From positions 1 to 53,354 of the forward strand of contig JAFYAH010000007.1 in assembly GCA_017540825.1 (NCBI GenBank): a stretch of DNA of 53,354 nucleotides, read 5' to 3'. Shown here piece after piece: positions 1 to 8,268 of the stretch. The translations under genes were made by a program, and so were the position numbers. The notes below the pieces were generated by a model that searched no databases, had not been told where the DNA came from, and saw only the letters and a program-made list of their open reading frames with translations. Within the stretch, counting starts at the first letter, position 1. Every line of letters begins with the position of its first letter. The stretch is from Candidatus Methanomethylophilaceae archaeon. GTDB taxonomy: Archaea; Thermoplasmatota; Thermoplasmata; Methanomassiliicoccales; Methanomethylophilaceae.

Positions 1-95
1 ACGACATGGACGGCACGATCGCGGTCGTGCCGGACGGATGTATCCTTCTAGACAAGGGCACGGGAACCTTCCCAAAGCCCATAGCCAGAGGATAA
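1..95 (+). CDS. 3' end of an unrecognised gene (partial)
   Basis: An open frame enters from the window edge and ends at TAA 93-95, with about 30 residues visible ending KPIARG. The piece is too short for me to name the family. It is followed by an AT-rich 5S rRNA promoter, so it probably ends its transcription unit. It could be a chance frame. Confidence 0.35.
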   Translation, partial: DMDGTIAVVPDGCILLDKGTGTFPKPIARG

Positions 96-170
96 TTCGA
101 CGTTTACCCGTATGGATGGAGAACATCGAATCTACAAGAAGCTCGTCCGGCAAAAGAAATAAAAGATATA

Positions 171-180
171 TTTTTATATA
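171..180 (+). promoter_or_regulatory. TATA box of 5S rRNA copy 1
   Basis: The sequence tttttatata lies about 28 bases upstream of the 5S gene. The identical box stands at the identical distance before the second 5S copy (681-690), while the bases around the boxes differ. Confidence 0.7.
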
Positions 181-199
181 ATAACAATATCACACACTC

Positions 200-325
200 T
201 GGCAAGACGGCCATAGCGGCGGGGCAACACCCGGTCCCATCCCGAACCCGGCAGTAAAGTCCGCCCGCGTACCTGTCTGTACTGTACTGCGCAAGCGTAC
301 GGGAACTCAGGCACGCTGTCTGCCA
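200..325 (+). rRNA. rrf: 5S ribosomal RNA, copy 1
   Basis: The sequence has the conserved 5S core (GGCCATAGCGGCGGGGC, then CCCATCCCGAAC) and ends that pair: TGGCAAGAC at the 5' end with GTCTGCCA at the 3' end. There is no 16S or 23S nearby, as is usual for Thermoplasmata-type archaea, whose rRNA genes are unlinked. It appears identical to copy 2, which lies exactly 510 bases downstream. Ends are estimated from the closing helix and may be off by a few bases. Confidence 0.93.
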
Positions 326-351
326 CTTCTCTCAATTCTTTGATCGGTGGT

Positions 352-666
352 TCACACTTCGGTCAGAAGGAATCCCATGTAATAAGGCAGGGCCAGCTTG
401 TTCCCTGCCCTGCCGACGTTGTTTGCGCCCAGCTTGACGCATGACCTCACGCCGAACACGTCAGGGTTGGACGAAATGTAGTCGGCGGCCTTGGTCTTTC
501 CTGTCCCTGCCTTGACCTCCAACAAGGTCGGCTCCCCTCTGAACCTTATGATGAAATCTATTTCCGATCCGCTGTCGCGACGGCAATAGCACAGCCTCCT
601 GCCCATCTTGACTGATCCGCCTGCCAGGATGCCGTTCCGCTGGAAACATGGAACGGATAATCCCAA
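352..666 (-). pseudogene. C-terminal remnant of a DUF4143-type AAA ATPase
   Basis: About 100 codons remain, of which the last 75 resemble the C-terminal nuclease-like part of DUF4143 ATPases: an RRDSGSEIDF motif, then a LLEVKAG motif, ending in YYMGFLL. The Walker-A AAA domain and most of the DUF4143 domain are missing; an intact member of the same broad family is at 9114-10454. The fragment fills the space between two 5S rRNA genes and has no visible promoter. I infer a leftover of an insertion or recombination between the 5S copies. Confidence 0.65.
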
Positions 667-680
667 TGTCGACAGTTACA

Positions 681-690
681 TTTTTATATA
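681..690 (+). promoter_or_regulatory. TATA box of 5S rRNA copy 2
   Basis: Same tttttatata as at 171-180, again about 28 bases upstream of the 5S start. It suggests the second copy carries its own promoter and is transcribed. Confidence 0.7.
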
Positions 691-709
691 GCAAATATAT
701 GCCCACTTC

Positions 710-835
710 TGGCAAGACGGCCATAGCGGCGGGGCAACACCCGGTCCCATCCCGAACCCGGCAGTAAAGTCCGCCCGCGTACCTGTCTGTACTGTACTGC
801 GCAAGCGTACGGGAACTCAGGCACGCTGTCTGCCA
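710..835 (+). rRNA. rrf: 5S ribosomal RNA, copy 2
   Basis: Reads the same as copy 1 base for base, including a few bases on each side (about 709-840 against 199-330). The bases just before it (CCACTTCT) repeat the 3' end of a 5S gene, which looks like the scar of a tandem 5S junction. The EamA gene converges on it from the opposite strand. Confidence 0.93.
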
Positions 836-852
836 CTTCTTCATCCATCATC

Positions 853-1734
853 TCAGGACGACAGTCTCGATCTTCGCAGGAGCATCAGCATAGTGCCTGC
901 GACTATTCCGGCAAGGCCCAGGGACGCCTTCCTGCTGAGCCTCTCGCCCAGGACCACGTACGAGAACAGGACCGCCACGAGGATGCTGAGCTTGTCTATC
1001 GGCACGACTACGCTCGCAGGGCCCTCCTGGAGAGCCTTGAAGAAGCATAGCCAGGAAGCCCCCGTGGCCAGGCCGGACAGGACTATGAAGCCAGCGTCCC
1101 TCCGGCCGACGGAGCGGACCTCGCGGCGCTTCCCTGTCACCGCGACCATCCCCCAGGACATGGCCAGCACCACGACGGTGCGTATGGCAGTCCCCAGATT
1201 GGAGTCTATGCCTTCCATCCCCGCCTTGCCGAGGATCGACGTCAGCGAGGCGAACACGGCGGAGCCCACGGCGAGCAGGAGCCACCCTGAGCGGGTCTCC
1301 CTCGCCTCCTCCACGTCCTTGCGCTCGATCATCGCCAGCGTCCCGACGGCTATGAGAACGACTCCGACGATGCCAGCCAGCGACAGCCCCTCGCCCAAGA
1401 GGACGACCGCGAGGAGCACGGCCATCGCGGTGCTCGACTTGTCTATCGGTACGACGCGGTTCACGTCGCCCATCTGGATGGCCTTGAAGTAGCACAGCCA
1501 CGACGCACCCGTGGCCAGCCCCGACGATACGAGGAACGCCCACGACTCCGCCGACAGCGACCCCAGACCGGACTGCGCCCCGGCGAGGAACACCAGCGCC
1601 CAGGCGAACAGCAGGACCACGGCGGTGCGGAGGGCGGTCGCCACGGTGGAGTCCACGCCCTTGAGGCCGAGCTTGGCGAGTATCGCCGTTGTCCCTGCGA
1701 AGAACGCGGATGCGGCCGCGAGGAGAATCCACAT
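853..1734 (-). CDS. EamA/DMT-superfamily transporter
   Basis: The 293-residue protein has two repeated halves of about five hydrophobic segments each, the ten-helix EamA (drug/metabolite transporter) plan. Each half starts with a small-residue-rich helix around an AILAKLG or SILGKAG motif and contains a GASWLC-F-KA block, so the internal duplication is visible. It sits in the inner membrane and exports or imports a small metabolite that cannot be deduced. It follows porB after a terminator-like hairpin, so it may be read partly with the por operon. Confidence 0.85.
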   Translation of the reverse strand: MWILLAAASAFFAGTTAILAKLGLKGVDSTVATALRTAVVLLFAWALVFLAGAQSGLGSLSAESWAFLVSSGLATGASWLCYFKAIQMGDVNRVVPIDKSSTAMAVLLAVVLLGEGLSLAGIVGVVLIAVGTLAMIERKDVEEARETRSGWLLLAVGSAVFASLTSILGKAGMEGIDSNLGTAIRTVVVLAMSWGMVAVTGKRREVRSVGRRDAGFIVLSGLATGASWLCFFKALQEGPASVVVPIDKLSILVAVLFSYVVLGERLSRKASLGLAGIVAGTMLMLLRRSRLSS

Positions 1735-1743
1735 AAGATAAGG

Positions 1744-1765
1744 GCCGGGGGAGGTCCCCCGGGTT
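1744..1765 (-). terminator. Hairpin after the por operon
   Basis: The inverted repeat CCGGGGGA..TCCCCCGG lies between the porB stop and the EamA start. On the minus strand it would fold just after porB. There is no strong T tract, so it may attenuate rather than stop transcription. Confidence 0.4.
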
Positions 1766-1773
1766 TGACGTTT

Positions 1774-2721
1774 TCAGAACTTGGAGAGCTTTATGAGCTT
1801 CTCCCAGCGCCTGTCGACCTCGTCCTGGATGGACTCCACGACTGGCTCCCACCTGTCCTGCAGGAGGTGCTTGAACCTGCCCTGGGACTTGATCCAGTCC
1901 AGCACGGGCTTCTTCTCCGCCTTCCCGTCGGCGATCCTGGCGCTCTCGGCGGTCAGGGCGTACTCCCCGTCGACGACCTCGTACAGGGGCCAGATGCAGG
2001 TCTCGACCGCGAGCTTGGCCATGCTGATGGTGTCCTCGGAGGCGAACCTCCATCCCCTGGGGCAGGGGGAGACGGCGTTGATGAAGCTGGGCCCGTCCGC
2101 GGCGAATCCCTTGGACGCCTTGGTCACGGTGTCCCTCCAGTTGTGGGGCGACACCTGCGCGACGTAGGGTATGTTGTGCGCCACGAGGATCGCGGTGAGG
2201 TCCTTGGGGAACTCCTTCTTCCCGGACGCCAGGGAGCCTGCCCAGGATGTCGTGGTGGACGCCCCCATCCCGGTGGCGGAGGACCTCTGGATCCCGGTGT
2301 TCATGTACGCCTCGTTGTTGAGGCACACGTACATCATCTTGTGGCCCCTCTCCATGGCTCCGGAGAGCGCCTGCAGGCCTATGTCGTAGGTGGCTCCGTC
2401 CCCGGCGAAGTTCACGAACTTGATGTTGTCCGCGATCTTCCCCTTCTTCCTGAGCGCCACGTAGGCGGTCTCCACCCCTGCGCAGGTCGCGGCCCCGTTC
2501 CCGAAGGCTGTGTGGATGTACGGGGTGTTCCAGGAGGTGTACGGGAATATGGTCGTGGAGACCTCGAAGCATCCCGTGGACCCGGACACGATGACGGGGT
2601 CCTCGGTCCCCATGAGTATCTGCTTGGCTATTATGGACTCGGCGCACCCGGCGCAGAGCCTGTGCCCGCTGGCGAGCCTCACGGGCATCTTGGTGAGATC
2701 CTTCAGAGACAGAGAGGTCAT
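1774..2721 (-). CDS. porB: Pyruvate:ferredoxin oxidoreductase, beta subunit
   Basis: This 315-residue subunit binds thiamine diphosphate and one [4Fe-4S] cluster in the four-subunit enzyme that interconverts pyruvate with acetyl-CoA, CO2 and reduced ferredoxin. The N-terminal CAGCAE motif and the TPP-binding GDGATYDIG...NNEAY block are visible. The start ATG overlaps the porA stop (ATGA at 2718-2721), which fixes it and shows translational coupling. Longer starts upstream run through porA and are not credible. With ppsA across the divergent promoter region it completes acetyl-CoA to PEP conversion. Confidence 0.95.
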   Translation of the reverse strand: MTSLSLKDLTKMPVRLASGHRLCAGCAESIIAKQILMGTEDPVIVSGSTGCFEVSTTIFPYTSWNTPYIHTAFGNGAATCAGVETAYVALRKKGKIADNIKFVNFAGDGATYDIGLQALSGAMERGHKMMYVCLNNEAYMNTGIQRSSATGMGASTTTSWAGSLASGKKEFPKDLTAILVAHNIPYVAQVSPHNWRDTVTKASKGFAADGPSFINAVSPCPRGWRFASEDTISMAKLAVETCIWPLYEVVDGEYALTAESARIADGKAEKKPVLDWIKSQGRFKHLLQDRWEPVVESIQDEVDRRWEKLIKLSKF

Positions 2722-3881
2722 ATCTTCACCCCCAGATAGGTGATCTTGGGCGCATCGCCGGCGGCGACCTCCCTCATCACCTTGTCGAAGCCGGCCACGG
2801 TGGCGTCCGCGCCTCCCAGGCCGTAAATCACGTTGTGCATCTCGGGCAGCTTGTCGAGGCCGGTGCATGCGGCGGCGACCTCGGGGAACATGGGCCCGTA
2901 GGCCCCGATGCTGAGATGCTTGTCGAACACGACGACGGCCTTCTTACCGGCCAGGGCCTTCGCCAGAGCCTCCTCCGGCCAGGGCCTGAACACGCGGGGC
3001 ATCAGGCATCCCGCCTTTATCCCGGCGTCGCGGAGCTGGTCGACGGTGGCCTTCATGGTCCCGAAGGAGGAGCCGAGGACGATGGCCACGTACTCGGCGT
3101 CGTCGCAGCGGTACTCGTCGAGGAGGTGGTACTCCCTCCCGGTGAGCTCCTTGAACTCGGCGAAGACGTCCTCGCAGACCTTCAAGGCCTTCTCCATGGC
3201 CATCGCGGACTGCACCTTGTGCGGGTAGTAGAAGTCCGGGCCGTCCATGTTCCCGTGGGACACGGGGTGCTTGATGTCGAGCAGCGGATAGAGGGGCTTG
3301 AACTCCCCGACGAACTTCTTGACGTCGGCGGTGTCCACCATTGTCATCCTCTCGATGGCATGGGTCAGGATGAACCCGTCCAGGTTGACCATGCAGGGCA
3401 GCTGCACGTCGTGGTGCTCCGCGATCCTGGGAGCGACGATGGACATGTCGTAGGCCTGCTGGACGTTCTCGGAGAACAGCATGACCCATCCGCAGTCGCG
3501 GGCGGACATGGCGTCACCGTGGTCGTTGTTGATGTTGATGGGCCCGCTGACCGCCCTGTTGGCTACAGCCATTATCAGAGGGGTCCTCATGGCCGCGGTG
3601 ATGGGGAGCATCTCCCACATGTACGCGAGGCCCTGGGAAGCCGTGGCGGTGAAGGTCCTGGCGCCCGCGGACTCGGAAGCGGTGCACAGCGTGAGGGCGG
3701 AGTGCTCGGACTCCACGCAGACGAACTCGGTGGTGACCTCCCCGTTGGCCACGTACTCGGCGAACTTCTCGACGATGATGGTCTGGGGCGTGATGGGGTA
3801 GGCGGCGCAGACGTCGGGGTCGATCTGCTTCCATGCGAGGGCGACCGCGTTGTCGCCGTTTATAGCGATATCCATTGTCAT
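2718..3881 (-). CDS. porA: Pyruvate:ferredoxin oxidoreductase, alpha subunit
   Basis: The 387-residue alpha subunit has the N-terminal YPITPQT motif of the 2-oxoacid:acceptor oxidoreductase alpha family, followed by the transketolase-like core and the C-terminal domain II. Length is normal. The start MTMDIA is chosen because a GGAGG stands eight bases upstream; it begins two bases after the porD stop. It is the third gene of porGDAB and its stop overlaps the porB start. Confidence 0.95.
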   Translation of the reverse strand: MTMDIAINGDNAVALAWKQIDPDVCAAYPITPQTIIVEKFAEYVANGEVTTEFVCVESEHSALTLCTASESAGARTFTATASQGLAYMWEMLPITAAMRTPLIMAVANRAVSGPININNDHGDAMSARDCGWVMLFSENVQQAYDMSIVAPRIAEHHDVQLPCMVNLDGFILTHAIERMTMVDTADVKKFVGEFKPLYPLLDIKHPVSHGNMDGPDFYYPHKVQSAMAMEKALKVCEDVFAEFKELTGREYHLLDEYRCDDAEYVAIVLGSSFGTMKATVDQLRDAGIKAGCLMPRVFRPWPEEALAKALAGKKAVVVFDKHLSIGAYGPMFPEVAAACTGLDKLPEMHNVIYGLGGADATVAGFDKVMREVAAGDAPKITYLGVKI

Positions 3882-3883
3882 CT

Positions 3884-4159
3884 TCACTCCTCCTTCATCG
3901 TGATCGCCTTCTTGGGGCAGACCTTGGAGCATATCCCGCATCCCTTGCAGTGGGTGAGCTTGATGCCCGACATCTTGTTGTCCCTGAACACGATGCTGTT
4001 GTCGGGGCAGTAGATCCAGCAGGTCATGCAGTCGATGCACTTGTCCTGGTCGACTATGGGAACGAAGCTCCTCCAGTCCCCGGTGTAGAACTGCTCGGAC
4101 GAGCCGGGCTTCAGAATGCGTCCTCCGACCACGAGGTCGCTGGGGTTTGCCATTACCAT
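3884..4159 (-). CDS. porD: Pyruvate:ferredoxin oxidoreductase, delta subunit (2[4Fe-4S] ferredoxin-like)
   Basis: The 91-residue protein contains two cluster motifs, CIDCMTCWIYCP and CKGCGICSKVCP, which carry electrons from the catalytic subunits to ferredoxin. The start ATG follows the porG stop directly (TGA then ATG) and has a GGAGGT seven bases before that stop. A second ATG two codons later is possible. Confidence 0.95.
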   Translation of the reverse strand: MVMANPSDLVVGGRILKPGSSEQFYTGDWRSFVPIVDQDKCIDCMTCWIYCPDNSIVFRDNKMSGIKLTHCKGCGICSKVCPKKAITMKEE

Positions 4160-4717
4160 TCACTGCACCTCCGCATATCCCCTCTTGAGAGCAGAGAGGT
4201 TCTTGACTATGACCTTGTCCGAGAGCTTCCCGGTGAACTTGCTGGTGATCTGGTCCTCCAGCATGTCGTAGGGAACTATGGGGCAGACCTTGACGAGCGC
4301 CCCGAGCATGATCGTGTTGACCATGGGCTTCCCGATCTCCTCTATGGAGATCTTGATAGCGTCGAGGGTGTGGCACTCCACGTCGACGCCGAGGGCGTCC
4401 TTGAGCTCTTTGGCCGATCCCGCGTAGTTGGCGAGGATGATCGAGTTCTGCTTGATTCCCTTGGCGACGTCGACCTTGCCGACGAGGGTCCCGTCCATGA
4501 TGACCACGACGTCAGGCTCGTAAACCTGGCTGTGGACCCTGATGGGCTTCTCGGAGATCCTGGTGAACCCCCTGATGGGAGCCCCCATCCTCTCCGGGCC
4601 GAACTCTGGGAACGCCTTGACGTACTTTCCGGCGGCGATGGCGGTCTCGGCGAGGATCTCGTTCGCTGTGACGAGCCCCTGGCCTCCCCTGCCGTGCCAA
4701 CATATCTCCATGTCCAT
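4160..4717 (-). CDS. porG: Pyruvate:ferredoxin oxidoreductase, gamma subunit
   Basis: The protein starts with WHGRGGQG, the hallmark of the gamma (domain III) subunit, and continues with GPERMGAPIRGF and a C-terminal NTIMLGAL block typical of the family. It is the first gene of the operon. ATG 4717 is preferred over the GTG at 4726; ATG 4711 is also possible. A TATA-like TTTAAAAT on the minus strand at about 4750-4758 is a suitable promoter. Confidence 0.94.
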   Translation of the reverse strand: MDMEICWHGRGGQGLVTANEILAETAIAAGKYVKAFPEFGPERMGAPIRGFTRISEKPIRVHSQVYEPDVVVIMDGTLVGKVDVAKGIKQNSIILANYAGSAKELKDALGVDVECHTLDAIKISIEEIGKPMVNTIMLGALVKVCPIVPYDMLEDQITSKFTGKLSDKVIVKNLSALKRGYAEVQ

Positions 4718-4726
4718 GAGTACCAC

Positions 4727-5059
4727 TCTTGTCGACGGGATATGGGGGCATTATTTTAAACCCTTTGCGTAAGTTCGAGAGTTTGCCATCCATAACGTAC
4801 CTTTGACGACGAAAATAGAATTCAAAATAAAGTAATATTACGAATTTCGAAATCATGGATATTGATATCGTAGCATGCCGACCGGAGGCCCCAACGGCTC
4901 CGAAATGGAGGAAAGGAGCCGGGCCCCGAGCCTTCCATGCTGACGTAGAAAAAGAAACCATATAAACAGTGAGCCGATTAGAGTTGACGTAAACGGGCGG
5001 GAGGCGCTTAAAGCCGTCTTCCTCGCGCAAAAACTCTTCCAAGACGCGGGGTCATCCCA
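4727..5059. promoter_or_regulatory. Divergent por/ppsA control region
   Basis: No gene is visible in these 333 bases. Minus strand: TTTAAAAT near 4755 for por. Plus strand: CCATATAAAC at about 4958-4967 for ppsA, which predicts a leader of roughly 70 bases. Between them are an AT-rich block (4808-4856) and an inverted repeat, GGCTCC...GGAGCC, around 4895-4920. Shared control of pyruvate synthesis and PEP synthesis is plausible but no known operator is recognised. Confidence 0.5.
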
Positions 5060-7369
5060 ATGGAAAAGAAGATCGTCGATGTTAACGAGTTACACGTTGA
5101 AGATGTGCCCTTCGTGGGTGGCAAAGGCGCCAACCTCGGAGAGCTGACAAACGCCGGATTCCCCGTTCCGGAGGCTTTCGTCCTCACTACGGTCGCTTAC
5201 GACTATTTCATAGACTCGAGCAGGATTTTCGATGCGATCAACAAAGAGATCGCCGGTATCGACAGGAACTCGGACGACAGCCTCGCCGCCGCGTCCGACA
5301 AGATCAGGGAGCTTTTCGAGAAGTACGAGATCCCCGCCGACCTGAGGGACGAGATCGTCGCCAAGTACAAGGCGCTGTTCCCCAAGGGGAAGACCGGCTT
5401 CGTCGCGGTCAGGTCCAGCGCAACCGCCGAGGACCTTCCCGACGCCAGCTTCGCCGGGCAGCAGGAGACCTACCTCAACGTGAAGGACGAGGCGGACCTC
5501 TTCGACAAGATCAGGAAGTGCTGGTCGTCCCTTTTCACCGCGAGGGCCATCGCGTACCGCGAGAAGCAGGGCTACTCCCACAGCGAGGTCAAGCTGGCCG
5601 TCGTCGTCCAGAGGATGGTCAACTCCGAGTTCTCCGGCATCATGTTCACCAAGAACCCCAACAACGGAGCCGACCAGATCATCATCGAGGGCGGATACGG
5701 GCTCGGGGAGGCCATCGTCGGCGGAGAGGTCACCCCCGACACATACGTCGTGGACAAGGCCAAGAGGAACATCATAAAGAAGATAGTATCCACCCAGACC
5801 TGGAAGTACGTCCGCGGCCCCGAGGGAGGGGTCGTAAAGGAGGACATGCCCGAGGATATGGTGAAGGCCCAGAAGATCCCCGACAAGCGCGTCAGCGAGA
5901 TCGCCGAGATCGGGCGCCAGATCGAGATCCACTACGACAAGCCCATGGACATGGAGTGGTGCATCGAGAACGACAAGGTCTACATAGTCCAGGCCAGGCC
6001 CATCACCGTCACCGGGGACTCCGCCACCAACGAGTCCGTGGAGTCGGTGACCTCCAGCGCGGACATCATCACCAGCGGGCTCGGAGCCAGCCCCGGCCTC
6101 GCCATGGGGAAGGTGGTCATATACAAGGTCGGGATGAGCCTCGACGTCGTCAAGGACGGGGACATCCTCGTCACCGAGATGACCATGCCCGACATGGTCC
6201 CCGCCATGAGCAGGGCCGCCGGGATCGTCACCGACGAGGGCGGGATGACCTGCCACGCCGCCATCATCTCCAGGGAGCTCGGGACCCCCTGCGTCGTCGG
6301 GACCAGCAACGCCACCAAGCTCCTGGCCGACGGCATGGAGATCACCGTCGACGGGACCACCGGGACCGTCTACAAGGGAATAATAAAGAAGAACGAGGAG
6401 GCCAAGGCCGCCGCGCCCGCAGCCGTCGGGGAGTACGTGCCCATCACCGGGACCAAGGTCATGGTCAACATGTCCATGCCCGCGAAGGCCGAGGAGATCG
6501 CCCAGCTCCCGTGCGACGGGGTCGGGCTGATGAGGATAGAGTTCCTCTTCACCAACTACATAGGGGAGCACCCCTGCGCGGTCATCGAGGAGGGAAGGAC
6601 CCAGGAGCTCATCGACAAGCTCGTGGACGGCATCTCCATGGTCGCCAAGGCGTTCTACCCCAGGCCCATCACCCTCAGGACCTCCGACTTCAAGACCAAC
6701 GAGTACCACGACATGAAGGGAGGAGCGGACTACGAGCCCGACGAGGACAACCCCATGATCGGATGGAGAGGGTGCTCCAGGTACGTCTCCGAAAGCTACC
6801 GCGAGGCGTTCATGTGCGAGCTCAAGGCCATCAAGAAGGTCAGGGACGAGCTCGGGTTCAGGAACCTCAACATGATGCTGCCCTTCGTCAGGACCGTCGA
6901 CGAGGTGCAGGAGATCACCGAGATGATGAGGTCCGTCGGGCTCAGGAGGAGCAAGGACTTCAAGCTCTACTTCATGGCTGAGGTCCCCGTGAACATCTTC
7001 ATGGCGGACGAGTTCTGCAAATACTGCGATGCGTTCTCCATCGGGTCCAACGACCTGACCCAGCTCACCATGGGCTGCGACAGGGACTCCGACATACTCG
7101 GGCGCATGGGATACTTCGACGAGAGGAACGAAGGGGTCAAGAGGGCCATCGCCCACCTGATCAAGGTCGCCCACGAGAACGGCAAGTTCGTGAGCATCTG
7201 CGGCCAGGGCCCTTCGGTCTATCCGGAGTTCACCGAGTTCCTGGTGGAGCAGGGGATCGACTGCATCTCCCTAAACCCCGACACGTTCGTCAAGACCAAG
7301 AGGATCATCGCCTCCGCCGAGCAGAAGATCATCCTCAGGGACCTGAGGAACCTGAGGAACAAGCTCTGA
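5060..7369 (+). CDS. ppsA: Phosphoenolpyruvate synthase
   Basis: The 769-residue enzyme makes PEP from pyruvate, ATP and water, the entry to gluconeogenesis. Domains in order: N-terminal ATP-grasp-like domain beginning VGGKGANLGEL; phosphohistidine swivel domain with GGMTCHAAIISRELG, where the phosphorylated His is about residue 399; and the C-terminal PEP/pyruvate TIM barrel with NDLTQ and SICGQGPS carrying the catalytic Cys. Length is normal. It is divergent from porGDAB, which supplies its pyruvate. Codon choice is strongly biased to C/G third positions, consistent with high expression. Confidence 0.97.
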   Translation: MEKKIVDVNELHVEDVPFVGGKGANLGELTNAGFPVPEAFVLTTVAYDYFIDSSRIFDAINKEIAGIDRNSDDSLAAASDKIRELFEKYEIPADLRDEIVAKYKALFPKGKTGFVAVRSSATAEDLPDASFAGQQETYLNVKDEADLFDKIRKCWSSLFTARAIAYREKQGYSHSEVKLAVVVQRMVNSEFSGIMFTKNPNNGADQIIIEGGYGLGEAIVGGEVTPDTYVVDKAKRNIIKKIVSTQTWKYVRGPEGGVVKEDMPEDMVKAQKIPDKRVSEIAEIGRQIEIHYDKPMDMEWCIENDKVYIVQARPITVTGDSATNESVESVTSSADIITSGLGASPGLAMGKVVIYKVGMSLDVVKDGDILVTEMTMPDMVPAMSRAAGIVTDEGGMTCHAAIISRELGTPCVVGTSNATKLLADGMEITVDGTTGTVYKGIIKKNEEAKAAAPAAVGEYVPITGTKVMVNMSMPAKAEEIAQLPCDGVGLMRIEFLFTNYIGEHPCAVIEEGRTQELIDKLVDGISMVAKAFYPRPITLRTSDFKTNEYHDMKGGADYEPDEDNPMIGWRGCSRYVSESYREAFMCELKAIKKVRDELGFRNLNMMLPFVRTVDEVQEITEMMRSVGLRRSKDFKLYFMAEVPVNIFMADEFCKYCDAFSIGSNDLTQLTMGCDRDSDILGRMGYFDERNEGVKRAIAHLIKVAHENGKFVSICGQGPSVYPEFTEFLVEQGIDCISLNPDTFVKTKRIIASAEQKIILRDLRNLRNKL

Positions 7370-7376
7370 AACCTTC

Positions 7377-7402
7377 CAGGAGGGGACCACCCTCCTTTTA
7401 CT
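7377..7402 (+). terminator. Terminator after ppsA
   Basis: AGGAGGG-GACCA-CCCTCCT is followed directly by TTTTACTCTTCTCTTC, a hairpin plus T-rich tail just after the ppsA stop. Confidence 0.65.
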
Positions 7403-7488
7403 CTTCTCTTCTACGACTTCCGGACGCGCCCGCGCTCCGCCGACGGCCTCCACTGCCGATTTTATATGCGAGGATGCGATGCGCAGCC

Positions 7489-8268
7489 ATGGGTCGCTCG
7501 CTGATGGAGGCTTTGGATGCGGGGGAATGGATAGGCCCCGAGCTGAATGGGGAATACATGGAGAAGATCATCGACTGCACGGTGAAGATCCAGAAGTACA
7601 ACACGACCGCGATGACGTCCAGAGAGGAAATGGTGTCGGCCTTCGAGGACGTCACCGGACGTAAGACTATAGGTAGCACTATAGTCGTCTTTCCGTTCAG
7701 GTGCGACTTCGGGTTCAACATATTCCTTGGAAAGGACGTCCTCGTGAACTACAACTGCACCTTCCTGGACAGCGCGTGTATCACTATAGGGGACTACACC
7801 AAGATAGGTCCCGACTGCCACCTGGTGACCGCGATTCATCCGATGGACCACATGGAGAGGCGGACGCGCATCGTGAGAGGCGAGCCGATAACAATCGGAG
7901 ACGACTGCTGGATAGGGGCCAACGTAACTGTTCTCCCCGGAGTCACCATAGGCGACAGGTGCGTCATAGGGGCAGGATCCGTCGTGACGAAGGACGTACC
8001 GGACGATTCCGTATACGCAGGGAACCCCGCTCGCAGTATAAGACGACGAAAGTTCTCGATCTATACTCGAAATCACGATCGACCAAACGCTGACACGGAT
8101 ATGATTCGAATGGGGAAAAGATCGTGGAGATACTCGTATCAGAAGGACCTAGCAAGCCTATTATCTCAGATCGAAAGGCCTCAGAACAGAGGGCGTATTC
8201 CTTCGCCGTGGACCTTCTTCGGTACAGTCCACCGAAACGCAGCTAAACCGCTTGATACGATCCCCTAG
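7489..8268 (+). CDS. Maltose/galactoside-type O-acetyltransferase with an aberrant C-terminus
   Basis: Residues to about 185 form an N-terminal Mac-type helical cap and a left-handed beta-helix of hexapeptide repeats ending CVIGAGSVVTKDV and YAGNPAR, as in acetyl-CoA dependent sugar O-acetyltransferases. The family normally ends shortly after NPAR. Here the frame runs 70 residues further through DNA that belongs, in other frames, to the broken regulator downstream, stopping at TAG 8266-8268. The tail is therefore probably debris from a junction near 8045. The start is set by the TATA box tttatat at 7461-7467, which would give a leaderless ATG at 7489. Confidence 0.8.
   Translation: MGRSLMEALDAGEWIGPELNGEYMEKIIDCTVKIQKYNTTAMTSREEMVSAFEDVTGRKTIGSTIVVFPFRCDFGFNIFLGKDVLVNYNCTFLDSACITIGDYTKIGPDCHLVTAIHPMDHMERRTRIVRGEPITIGDDCWIGANVTVLPGVTIGDRCVIGAGSVVTKDVPDDSVYAGNPARSIRRRKFSIYTRNHDRPNADTDMIRMGKRSWRYSYQKDLASLLSQIERPQNRGRIPSPWTFFGTVHRNAAKPLDTIP

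Noticed and set aside
848-2647. 599-codon open frame on the minus strand
   Set aside because: It is an out-of-frame shadow of EamA and porB: Arg/His/Gly-rich with no domain, caused by high GC.
5090-7174. 694-codon antisense frame under ppsA
   Set aside because: Low-complexity antisense of a strongly codon-biased gene; no start signal or motif.
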